Origin: Bacteroidales bacterium
Lineage (GTDB): Bacteria > Bacteroidota > Bacteroidia > Bacteroidales > Muribaculaceae
Reading direction: 5' to 3'
DNA: 5,424 nt
Assembly (NCBI GenBank): GCA_004555955.1
Contig: SFJG01000114.1
Coordinates: 1 to 5,424 of the forward strand
The notes under the pieces are model-generated. The model saw nothing but the letters and a program-made list of their open reading frames with translations, ran no database searches and was not told the DNA's origin. The stretch's first letter is position 1, and every line of letters begins with the position of its first letter. Shown in pieces: positions 1-5,424 of the stretch. The position numbers and the translations under genes were made by a program.

Positions 1-131
1 GAGTGTGACGAGGGGAGGATCGGCTCATGCCCGGCGTTACCCATAATCGCTGTACCTCCGGCACAGCCACCACTGCCGTATCTACGACACGGCAGTGGTC
101 CAAGCTTGCATCTTGGTGATATCGAGGGGAT
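1..131. other. Gene-free intergenic stretch with three hairpins
   Basis: No open frame here has protein character. Three inverted repeats lie close together. At 49-67 arms of 8 bases enclose a 3-base loop with one A/C mismatch, which becomes a G-U wobble if the minus strand is the RNA. At 69-99 arms of 11 bases (69-79 and 89-99) pair perfectly around a 9-base loop. At 100-116 five-base arms (CCAAG/CTTGG) pair around 7 bases. None is followed by a T tract on either strand, so they are not ordinary intrinsic terminators. They could be part of a dispersed intergenic repeat element or a structured transcript; the sequence alone does not decide. Confidence 0.5.
69..99. repeat. Perfect 11-bp inverted repeat (hairpin)
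   Basis: The arm ACCACTGCCGT at 69-79 is the exact reverse complement of 89-99, with the loop at 80-88. The stem is GC-rich and would be stable as RNA from either strand. No U tract follows on either side, so transcription termination is not supported. The role is unknown. Confidence 0.75.
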
Positions 132-324
132 GAGGTAAGAGGTAAGAGGTAAGAGAGGTACGAGGCACGGGGGACGAGGGACGAGAGGATGGGTGGAGAG
201 GTAAGGGGTAAGAGGTAAGAGGTAAGAGAGGTACGAGGCACGGGGGACGAGGGACGAGAGGATGAGTGGAGAGGTAAGGGGTAAGAGGTAAGAGAGGTAC
301 GAGGCACGGGGGACGAGGGACGAG
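132..324. repeat. Purine-rich tandem repeat with nested 7-bp repeat
   Basis: Three head-to-tail units begin at 132, 198 and 271. Unit 1 is 66 bp, unit 2 is 73 bp, and unit 3 is cut off near 324 where unrelated sequence starts. A 32-bp core starting GAGGTACGAGG is identical in all three and starts at 155, 228 and 294. The length difference comes from the count of an inner 7-mer, GGTAAGA: three copies in unit 1, one GGTAAGG plus three in unit 2, one GGTAAGG plus two in unit 3. The plus strand is nearly all A and G, giving strong strand asymmetry. This has the form of a minisatellite that changes length by slippage or unequal recombination. No reading frame crosses it without stops in a way that suggests protein. 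Confidence 0.9.
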
Positions 325-337
325 AACCCAATTGGCT

Positions 338-413
338 CCACACGCCTACCCGGTCGCACCAAGGCGCGACCCTACGACTGCCCCGTATTATGTAGATAAT
401 CATCAACCTGCCT
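338..413. repeat. Dispersed palindrome-bearing repeat, copy A
   Basis: Bases 338-376 match 416-454 with a single substitution (CCTACC versus CCTGCC), and the tail 395-413 matches 463-481 with three substitutions. A 20-bp near-palindrome sits at 352-371: arms of 9 bases (GGTCGCACC / GGCGCGACC) with one A/C mismatch on the plus strand that becomes a G-U pair in minus-strand RNA. The middle segment, 377-394, differs in length from copy B. Short translations such as PVAPRRDPT from this kind of sequence turn up as spurious ORFs in related genomes, from memory, which suggests a widespread non-coding intergenic repeat. I see no insertion-sequence ends or transposase. Confidence 0.8.
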
Positions 414-415
414 TC

Positions 416-481
416 CCACACGCCTGCCCGGTCGCACCAAGGCGCGACCCTACGGTCGCCTCGATAATCAGCAACTTGCTT
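416..481. repeat. Dispersed palindrome-bearing repeat, copy B
   Basis: This is the second copy of the element at 338-413, directly repeated and separated by 2 bp. Its near-palindrome is at 430-449. The segment between the conserved head (416-454) and tail (463-481) is only 8 bases (455-462), against 18 in copy A. It ends just beyond the peptidase terminator as read on the minus strand, so a read-through transcript of the peptidase gene would carry both copies. Confidence 0.8.
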
Positions 482-484
482 TAC

Positions 485-516
485 AAAAAAACAAGGCTGC
501 TTTTGGGCAGCCTTGT
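485..516 (-). terminator. Intrinsic terminator of the M16 peptidase gene
   Basis: The arms 491-500 (ACAAGGCTGC) and 507-516 are perfect reverse complements, giving a 10-bp stem with a 6-base loop (501-506). On the minus strand the stem is followed at once by a run of T (complement of the A run 485-491). It starts about 21 bp beyond the peptidase stop codon at 538-540. Stem, loop and U tract all fit a Rho-independent terminator. On the plus strand there is no T run after the stem, so it works for the minus-strand gene only. Confidence 0.93.
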
Positions 517-537
517 TGATTGTCAGGGGTTTGTGGG

Positions 538-3360
538 TTATTGTTTAGGATAAACCATGAATTCGAGTTCGTTACCGGCGTTGATGAGGGTTTTGAGCGC
601 CTTGACGATTTTGTCTTTCGTAATGGCGTCGACAGCTGCTTGATACTTAGCGTCGTAGTCGTAACCGTCTTCAGCGTTGATTTTAAGCACATTGTACCAG
701 TAGTTGTTGGAGATGTGCTTCTCGGGAATGTTCTTCTTGAGGTTTTCGACAGTTTTCGAGAATTGGTCGTCGGTAATACCGTTTTTGAGAATACCGTCGA
801 TACCTTCGCGAACGAGTTCGATGAGTCGGGGAGCTTGTTCGACGTTAGTGTCGAAAACTACCAACAGGCGTTCTCTTTCTTTCGGTTTGTCGTAGCAGTT
901 AGCCACAACACCGGCGCCGTAAGTACCGCCTTCTTCCTCGCGGAGCGTTTCGGTGTAGGTCATGTCGAGGATGTATTGAGCGGCGTCGAGCAATACAGCG
1001 TTTTCGACGCTATAAGGAGCGAGTGCGTTGTATGCGATGTAGACTTTGCACTTGGGAGTTTCCATTACCACGGGCTCGTGAACGACCTTCTTGCCCTTCG
1101 GAGTTTGGATGTTGTTGTCGACCCATTTAACCGCCTTGGTGCCTTTCTCGATAGAGCCGATATATTTCTCAACGAGCGGGCGAAGCGTTTGTTCGTCGAC
1201 GTTGCCGACTACGTAAAGCGTAGCACCGTCGGCACCGTTAAAGAGTTGCTTGTAAACCTTCTCGAGGGTTGCGAGGCTGATTTTGTCGACGTTTTCGCTG
1301 CTGATGAGTTGTCGGCGCGGGTTGTTGCAGTAGAGGCTCTTGTAGAGGAGTTGTTGAGCTACGAAGTCGGGTTGCTTCTCGAGGTTGGGGAGCAGCGACT
1401 TGATTTGCGACAAACCGATGTTAAACTCGTCGGCATCGAAGCGTTGTTTAGCGAAGTTGAGGTAAATGAGTTGGAAAGCGGTTTCGATGTCTTTCGGAGT
1501 AGTAGTAGCCGAAATGCCGCTTTCGAGTTCGTCGATGTAAGGAGTAACGCTGACGTTCTTGCCGGCGAGCATCTTTTTGAGTTTGGTTCCGGGGATGTCG
1601 GCAACGCCCTTGTTGTTGGTGAAGAAATACCAAATGTTTTCGTCGAGCGAAGGCATATCGGCTTCGTCTACGAGCGAAGAGCCACCTTCTTTAACGTAGT
1701 TGATGAGTACTTGGTCCTTCTTGTGTTCGGTTTTGAGGTAAACGACCTTAGTTCCGTTGTCGAGCACCCATTCAGCAGCGCCGAATTGACCCTTACCTGC
1801 TTCTTTGACAGTGGTAAGTTTGCCGCCGGCGAGGAGCGAAGCGTCGAGGAGCGGCTCGTTAGAAGTTTCTTCGACGGGAGCAGCGATTTCGGAAGCCTTA
1901 ACTTCGTCGATAATAGCTTGAAGTTCAGCCTCAGTAGGGTTCTTCAAACCGTCGCGTTCGGGACCGGTGTAGAACACAACCATATTGTTGTCGGTGATGA
2001 GTTGCTTAACAACGCCGTTGAACGAATTCTCGCCGTTGAGCGGAAGTTGTTGGCAAATCATTTGCGCATATTGGAGTTCGGTTTGCGGGTCGAGGAGCGT
2101 TTCGTTTTGGAAGAAGTGTTGAAGAATCGGGCGGATGAAGTCGGGATTCTTGCGAGTTTCAGCCGCAGTAGCTTCTTTTTCGAGTTCGCTGATGAGTTTG
2201 GTTGTAGCGCGTTCGTATTCGCCTGCGGTGAATCCGTAGCGTTTGAGTTTTTCAACTTCTACCAAAAGAGCGCGGAAAGCGCGAGCATATTCGCCGTCTT
2301 TGAAAGAAACGCTTGCCTGAGTAGCCTCGCAGTAGTTCGACACTTGGTCGACATAGAGATCGCCATTGAAGAAGGGAGCGTCGGGTTGAGCTTTGATGTC
2401 GTTAAAGCGCTCTTGCATACCGTAGTAGAGGATGCTTTTCATAATTTCGGGCAAGACGCCGCCTTGGAGCGTGTTGCGATATTCGAGCGGAGTGGGTTCG
2501 CTCTTCCAGAGTACGTCGATGTTCGACGAAGTAGCTTCTTTGTCGGTAGCGATTCCGATGAGCGGTTTGTCGTTGTCGGGAATTTTAACGACGGGTTTCG
2601 CTTTGGGATTTTCCGCCTTAGGGATGTCGCTGAAGATTTGCTTGATTTTACCTTCGACTTCGTCAACGTTGATGTCGCCGACTACGATAAGTGCCTGCAT
2701 GTCAGGGCGATACCAAGTGTGGTAGAAGTTGGTCAGGCTTTCGGGCTTGAACGTTTTGAGTTGTTCTTCCGAGCCGATAAGTGTACGCTTTGCGTAAGGC
2801 GTTCCGGCGAAGAAGAATTGGTTGAAGCGCATAAAGTTACGCCAACCGGCGTTGTTGCGAGTACGCTTTTCTTCGAGGATAACACCGCGTTCGGCATCGA
2901 TTTCCTTAGGGTCGCAAGTCACGAAGTGTGAGTAGTCGTGCATAATAAGGAGACAAGAGTCGACCACGCCGGCTTTCTCCAGGGGAATGTTGTTGAGCAT
3001 GTAGGTTGTTTGCTCGAGACCAGTAGCAGCGTTGATGTTAGAGCCAAATTCGGCGCCGATGCTACGCAAGTAGTTGAGGATGCCCTTGCCGGGGAAGTTT
3101 TTGGTGCCGTTGAAGCACATGTGTTCGAGGAAATGGGCAAGACCGTCTTGGTCGTCTTCTTCCTGGAAAGCGCCGACGTTAGTAGCGAGATAGAATTCGC
3201 AGCGCTTTGCAGGCTTGTCGTTGTGACGGATGAAGTAGGTCATGCCGTTTTCCAACTTACCGATTTTGATAGTAGGGTCGGTGGGCAGCGGTTGGAGTTG
3301 CTGTCCAAAAGCAGGCAATACGAAAATAAAAGCGATTGCCGCTAAGAGTAGTTTCTTCAT
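538..3360 (-). CDS. Secreted two-domain M16 zinc metallopeptidase (insulinase/pitrilysin family)
   Basis: The 940-residue product is a clan ME peptidase of the large, two-repeat type, likely acting on peptides in the periplasm or at the cell surface. Residues 1-19 are a Sec signal peptide (MKKLLLAAIAFIF, cleavage near AFG/QQ); no lipobox Cys follows. The inverted zinc motif HxxEH is at 76-80 (HFLEH), with H76 and H80 as ligands and E79 as catalytic base; E157 in DAERGVILEE is the third ligand at the family's usual spacing. A first M16 C-type domain follows (about 200-390, with FYHTWYRPDM at 212-221). The second half (about 528-930) repeats the fold without HxxEH and carries the substrate-binding R807 and Y814 in LREEEGGTYG, as expected for the inactive half. 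The frame stays open to an ATG at 3418-3420, but that codon lies upstream of the predicted transcription start, and the start at 3358-3360 gives a clean signal peptide. A terminator follows the stop. The exact substrate is not inferable. Confidence 0.95.
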   Translation of the reverse strand: MKKLLLAAIAFIFVLPAFGQQLQPLPTDPTIKIGKLENGMTYFIRHNDKPAKRCEFYLATNVGAFQEEDDQDGLAHFLEHMCFNGTKNFPGKGILNYLRSIGAEFGSNINAATGLEQTTYMLNNIPLEKAGVVDSCLLIMHDYSHFVTCDPKEIDAERGVILEEKRTRNNAGWRNFMRFNQFFFAGTPYAKRTLIGSEEQLKTFKPESLTNFYHTWYRPDMQALIVVGDINVDEVEGKIKQIFSDIPKAENPKAKPVVKIPDNDKPLIGIATDKEATSSNIDVLWKSEPTPLEYRNTLQGGVLPEIMKSILYYGMQERFNDIKAQPDAPFFNGDLYVDQVSNYCEATQASVSFKDGEYARAFRALLVEVEKLKRYGFTAGEYERATTKLISELEKEATAAETRKNPDFIRPILQHFFQNETLLDPQTELQYAQMICQQLPLNGENSFNGVVKQLITDNNMVVFYTGPERDGLKNPTEAELQAIIDEVKASEIAAPVEETSNEPLLDASLLAGGKLTTVKEAGKGQFGAAEWVLDNGTKVVYLKTEHKKDQVLINYVKEGGSSLVDEADMPSLDENIWYFFTNNKGVADIPGTKLKKMLAGKNVSVTPYIDELESGISATTTPKDIETAFQLIYLNFAKQRFDADEFNIGLSQIKSLLPNLEKQPDFVAQQLLYKSLYCNNPRRQLISSENVDKISLATLEKVYKQLFNGADGATLYVVGNVDEQTLRPLVEKYIGSIEKGTKAVKWVDNNIQTPKGKKVVHEPVVMETPKCKVYIAYNALAPYSVENAVLLDAAQYILDMTYTETLREEEGGTYGAGVVANCYDKPKERERLLVVFDTNVEQAPRLIELVREGIDGILKNGITDDQFSKTVENLKKNIPEKHISNNYWYNVLKINAEDGYDYDAKYQAAVDAITKDKIVKALKTLINAGNELEFMVYPKQ

Positions 3361-3361
3361 A

Positions 3362-3375
3362 TTTAAACGTTTAAA
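3362..3375. promoter_or_regulatory. 14-bp perfect palindrome before the peptidase start
   Basis: TTTAAACGTTTAAA is its own reverse complement and ends one base from the peptidase start codon, inside the predicted 5' untranslated leader. It could be a repressor or activator half-site pair or a weak leader hairpin that covers the ribosome entry zone. It is AT-rich, so part of the symmetry may be chance. No family of regulator can be named from it. Confidence 0.35.
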
Positions 3376-3406
3376 AAAAATTCTCAATCTCTCATTGAAA
3401 CCGCGG

Positions 3407-3438
3407 CAAAGGTAATACATTAAAAATGAAAACGCAAG
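3407..3438 (-). promoter_or_regulatory. Bacteroidota-type promoter for the M16 peptidase
   Basis: Read on the minus strand, the -7 box TACCTTTG (complement of 3407-3414) matches the TAnnTTTG consensus of the Bacteroidota primary sigma factor. A -33 element CTTG (complement of 3435-3438) lies 20 bases upstream; it matches three of four bases of TTTG. Transcription would start near 3400, giving a leader of about 40 bases before the ATG at 3360. This rules out the longer reading frame beginning at 3420. Confidence 0.7.
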
Positions 3439-3456
3439 ATTTCCGAGGGGAATTGT

Positions 3457-3488
3457 TTTGGCATTTTCGCAGGGAATGGTTACTTTTG
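3457..3488 (+). promoter_or_regulatory. Bacteroidota-type promoter for the peptide-kinase pair
   Basis: The -33 box TTTG is at 3457-3460 and the -7 box TACTTTTG at 3481-3488, both full consensus matches, with a 20-base spacer. Transcription would start near 3495, about 13 bases before the ATG of the small peptide at 3508. The -33 boxes of this and the opposite promoter are 18 bp apart, so the two RNA polymerase sites are back to back and could influence each other. A second TAnnTTTG match at 3494-3501 has no suitable -33 box. Confidence 0.75.
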
Positions 3489-3507
3489 TGGTATAAATTT
3501 GCTGATT

Positions 3508-3627
3508 ATGCGAAAACTATTCACTATTCTTTTGGGGTTATGTTTTGGCATCGGGTTGAATGCCGAGACGTATGTTGTCAAGTCAGCGCTTACGTGGGAA
3601 GTTCTTGCCAAGCGAGCGGCTGAATGA
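3508..3627 (+). CDS. Short exported peptide of unknown function (39 aa)
   Basis: A 39-codon frame begins about 13 bases after the predicted transcription start and ends in two stop codons in a row (TGA TAA, 3625-3630). Residues 1-19 (MRKLFTILLGLCFGIGLNA) have a basic start, a hydrophobic core and an A-x-A-like end (LNA/E), a convincing Sec signal peptide. The predicted mature peptide would be about 20 residues, ETYVVKSALTWEVLAKRAAE. Its YVVKS...W..LAKR pattern recalls the start of a LysM repeat (YxVKSGDTLWxIAKR), but it is too short for a full LysM domain and the match is gapped. It may be a real secreted micropeptide, a leader peptide for the kinase gene, or the remnant of a larger envelope protein. 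The kinase start lies 18 bp on, in the same frame but behind both stops. I do not recognise a family. Confidence 0.55.
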   Translation: MRKLFTILLGLCFGIGLNAETYVVKSALTWEVLAKRAAE

Positions 3628-3645
3628 TAACCGATTTTTAGAGAT

Positions 3646-4911
3646 ATGTCAGAAGAAAGCGAAATATTCGAAATGCCCGGCGGGCGCATAGACTACAGCG
3701 GCGCGTATACCGACTTCGTGCTGATGCACTCGACGAGTCGGTCGCGGCTCTATCGTGCCGTGCGCGGCGGCAAATATTTTATGCTGAAAACCGCGGCGAC
3801 AGCCGACGGAATGCAAGAGGCATCGTTGCGGCGCGAATATGAGTTGTCGCTCGGCATGCAGCATCAGCACGTGGCAACAGTGCTCACCTACGAGCCGTCG
3901 TTGCCCGTCGGTCCGGCTATCGTGATGGAATATGTCGACGGCACCGACCTTCGCCGATTTCTCTCGACGAATCCCGACGCGGCAACGCGCCGACGCATAT
4001 TCAGCCAACTGCTTGACGCTGTGGCATATATCCATCGTTCGGGGATAATTCATAACGACCTAAAGCCCGAAAATATACTCATTACGCGCATCAATAACGA
4101 CGTTAAAATCATCGATTTCGGCTATTCCGCCGACGCGGCGCACTACCTGACGCGGACGCTCGGCGGCACACGTCGGTATGCTTCGCCGGAGTTGCTCGAG
4201 CGCGCCGACGACATCGATAGTCGCAGCGACGTCTATTCGTTGGGCGTGATAATGGCAGACCTTTTCGGCGGCAACTATCAGCGGATTCGGCGTCGGTGTA
4301 TGTCGGACGAGCGCAGTCGGCGTTACCGGAATGCGGAATATCTTCAGACGGCGTGGAGTCGTCGCAATTGGCGTCGTCGAGCCGCTTTGGCGGCAGTAGT
4401 CGTGGCAGCCGTTTCGGGCGTGTTTGTGTGGACGCTCGGTCGGACGAGCGACATGCGACAAGCCGTCGACGAAGCGTCGGTGCGTGTAGAGAGCCTCGCG
4501 TCGCGACTCGATTCGGTGGCAGAGGCAGAGCGGATAGCCACAGAGCGACGTCGGGCGACTGTCGACAGCGTTGTCGGGCAGTGCCGGAGCAGTGTCGATG
4601 CCGAGTTTGAGCGCAGCCGACGAGCTATTTCCGCAGAAATCTATTGCGACTTCGCCGAGCGCCACGTTGCCGCTTTTGATGCGTCGGTAAGGCAAATCAC
4701 CGATGCCGCCTATGCAGCCCTCGACGTGACGTCGACAGCGGAAGTGCGGCGAATCGTCGACCCTGAAATCGCCGAAAAGCGAGCTGCGCTGGCATCTCTT
4801 GCGCGCGCGTTACAGCCTATGATAGAGGAGAATACGTCGTGCGAAGAAGAGTTTCTCTACTATAAGTCGCTGCTGCGAGGCGGCAAGCCGTTCCGTCGTT
4901 GGCGTCAGTGA
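3646..4911 (+). CDS. Membrane-anchored Hanks-type Ser/Thr protein kinase with extracytoplasmic coiled coil
   Basis: The 421-residue protein has a cytoplasmic kinase domain (about 20-238), one membrane span (about 246-265, AALAAVVVAAVSGVFVW) preceded by a strongly basic RRNWRRR (positive-inside), and a 155-residue outer region. Catalytic residues are present: K48 (VAIK-type lysine), E64 (helix C), D138 and N143 in HNDLKPEN, D157 in IDFG, SPE at 180-182 and D195 in SDVYSLG. The HRD arginine is replaced by Asn137, making it a non-RD kinase that may not need activation-loop phosphorylation. The glycine-rich loop (about 28-38, HSTSRSRLYRA) lacks the usual GxGxxG, and the C-lobe after helix F is short. 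The outer part (about 267-330) is charged and coiled-coil-like, with cysteines at 313, 334 and 399; there are no PASTA repeats. ATG 3646 is the only ATG after the in-frame stops at 3625-3630. It is probably co-transcribed with the small peptide. Signal and substrates are unknown. Confidence 0.92.
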   Translation: MSEESEIFEMPGGRIDYSGAYTDFVLMHSTSRSRLYRAVRGGKYFMLKTAATADGMQEASLRREYELSLGMQHQHVATVLTYEPSLPVGPAIVMEYVDGTDLRRFLSTNPDAATRRRIFSQLLDAVAYIHRSGIIHNDLKPENILITRINNDVKIIDFGYSADAAHYLTRTLGGTRRYASPELLERADDIDSRSDVYSLGVIMADLFGGNYQRIRRRCMSDERSRRYRNAEYLQTAWSRRNWRRRAALAAVVVAAVSGVFVWTLGRTSDMRQAVDEASVRVESLASRLDSVAEAERIATERRRATVDSVVGQCRSSVDAEFERSRRAISAEIYCDFAERHVAAFDASVRQITDAAYAALDVTSTAEVRRIVDPEIAEKRAALASLARALQPMIEENTSCEEEFLYYKSLLRGGKPFRRWRQ

Positions 4912-4916
4912 GCCGC

Positions 4917-5424
4917 TTAATGCGCCTCAAGCCAGTTGTTGCCGGTGTCGCAGTCAGCCACTAAAGGCACGGTGAACGAAGCGGCATTTTCCATCTCGGT
5001 TTTAACAATTTCGCGGACACGGTCGAGTTCGTCGGGCAAGACGTCGAAATTGAGTTCGTCGTGCACTTGGAGAATCATTTTCGAGCGAATACCTTCGTCG
5101 TTAAATCGGCGGAAAATGCGAATCATAGCGATTTTTATGATGTCGGCGGCGGTGCCTTGTATAGGCGCGTTGATGGCATTTCGCTCGGCATAACCGCGAA
5201 CGACGGCGTTGCGCGAGTTGATGTCGGGAAGGATTCGACGCCTGCCGAACAACGTAGTGACGTATCCCGTGGCGCGAGTCCGTTCGATGCAGTCGTCCAT
5301 GTATTTACGTACGCCGGGGAAAGTAGCAAAATAGCCTTCGATGATAGCCTTCGCCTCTGCGCGCGGAATTTGCAGGCGTTCGCTGAGGCCGAAAGCGGAA
5401 ATGCCGTAAATCATACCGAAGTTG
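4917..5424 (-). CDS. polA: DNA polymerase I, C-terminal part (runs off the window)
   Basis: These are the last 169 codons of a family A DNA polymerase, which fills gaps in repair and replaces Okazaki primers. The frame is open to the window edge, so the N-terminal 5'-nuclease, proofreading-type and most polymerase sequence lies beyond 5424. Visible are the end of motif B on the O helix (NFGMIYGISAFGLS; the Phe and Tyr correspond to E. coli F762 and Y766), the ERNAINAPIQGTAADIIK block (R and Q matching R841 and Q849) and motif C, LQVHDEL, with the catalytic Asp-Glu pair. The protein ends in the usual NNWLEAH style. The Phe at the 762 position is the common type that discriminates against dideoxynucleotides. 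Its stop (4917-4919) lies 5 bp from the kinase stop, on the opposite strand. I see no terminator between them. Confidence 0.97.
   Translation of the reverse strand, partial: NFGMIYGISAFGLSERLQIPRAEAKAIIEGYFATFPGVRKYMDDCIERTRATGYVTTLFGRRRILPDINSRNAVVRGYAERNAINAPIQGTAADIIKIAMIRIFRRFNDEGIRSKMILQVHDELNFDVLPDELDRVREIVKTEMENAASFTVPLVADCDTGNNWLEAH

Noticed and set aside
132..481. CRISPR array
   Set aside because: Repeats are contiguous or unequal, with no unique spacers of regular length and no cas genes in the window.
332..553. 73-codon plus-strand frame with repeated PVAPRRDPT
   Set aside because: It is a translation of the two non-coding palindrome-bearing repeats and runs through the terminator; no start signal or protein character.
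520..2931. 803-codon plus-strand open frame
   Set aside because: It is the exact antisense of the M16 peptidase codons, and its translation is a low-complexity mix of V, F, E and S with no motif. Codon bias of the real gene explains it.
3361..3420. N-terminal extension of the peptidase to the ATG at 3418-3420
   Set aside because: The extra 20 residues would precede a clean signal peptide, and the predicted promoter places the transcription start downstream of that ATG.
3494..3501. Second TAnnTTTG box as an alternative promoter
   Set aside because: No -33 element lies at the right distance, whereas the box at 3481-3488 has a full-consensus partner.
3426..3623. 65-codon plus-strand frame over the divergent promoter
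   Set aside because: It starts upstream of the predicted transcription start, covers the promoter boxes and has no recognisable protein features; the 39-codon frame in another phase has the signal peptide.
4060..4695. 211-codon minus-strand frame
   Set aside because: It lies wholly inside the kinase gene on the opposite strand, and the kinase frame carries clear catalytic motifs.
4880..4916. GCGGC/GCCGC inverted repeat as a terminator between kinase and polA
   Set aside because: Five-base arms with a long loop and no T run on either strand; too weak to support.

Overview
The window looks like chromosomal DNA of a Bacteroidales-type bacterium (phylum Bacteroidota). Three things suggest this: two divergent promoters of the TTTG / TAnnTTTG class used by the Bacteroidota primary sigma factor; no purine-rich Shine-Dalgarno sequence before the starts; and Sec signal peptides ending in the FGQ style typical of the phylum. 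I cannot name a genus.

Layout. Positions 1-484 hold no credible gene. This stretch is built of hairpins, a purine-rich tandem repeat (132-324, units of 66-73 bp with an inner 7-bp repeat) and two copies of a 66-76 bp palindrome-bearing repeat (338-413 and 416-481). A strong intrinsic terminator (485-516, minus strand) closes a long minus-strand gene for a secreted two-domain M16 zinc metallopeptidase (538-3360). A 147-bp divergent promoter region (3361-3507) separates it from a plus-strand pair: a 39-residue exported peptide (3508-3627) and, 18 bp after it, a membrane-anchored Hanks-type Ser/Thr kinase (3646-4911). The window ends inside the minus-strand gene for DNA polymerase I, whose C-terminus (4917-5424) meets the kinase gene tail to tail with 5 bp between stop codons.

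How the genes relate. The peptide and kinase probably share one transcript from the 3457-3488 promoter, which makes the peptide a candidate partner of the kinase's extracytoplasmic coiled-coil region; this is inference from position and signal peptide only. The peptidase is transcribed away from them from its own promoter and is an independent unit. Its codon use is skewed enough to leave the antisense frame open for about 800 codons, which may reflect high expression. polA is a housekeeping neighbour with no evident link to the kinase. The least explained items are the short exported peptide and the minus-strand RNA-like structure of the left intergenic repeats.
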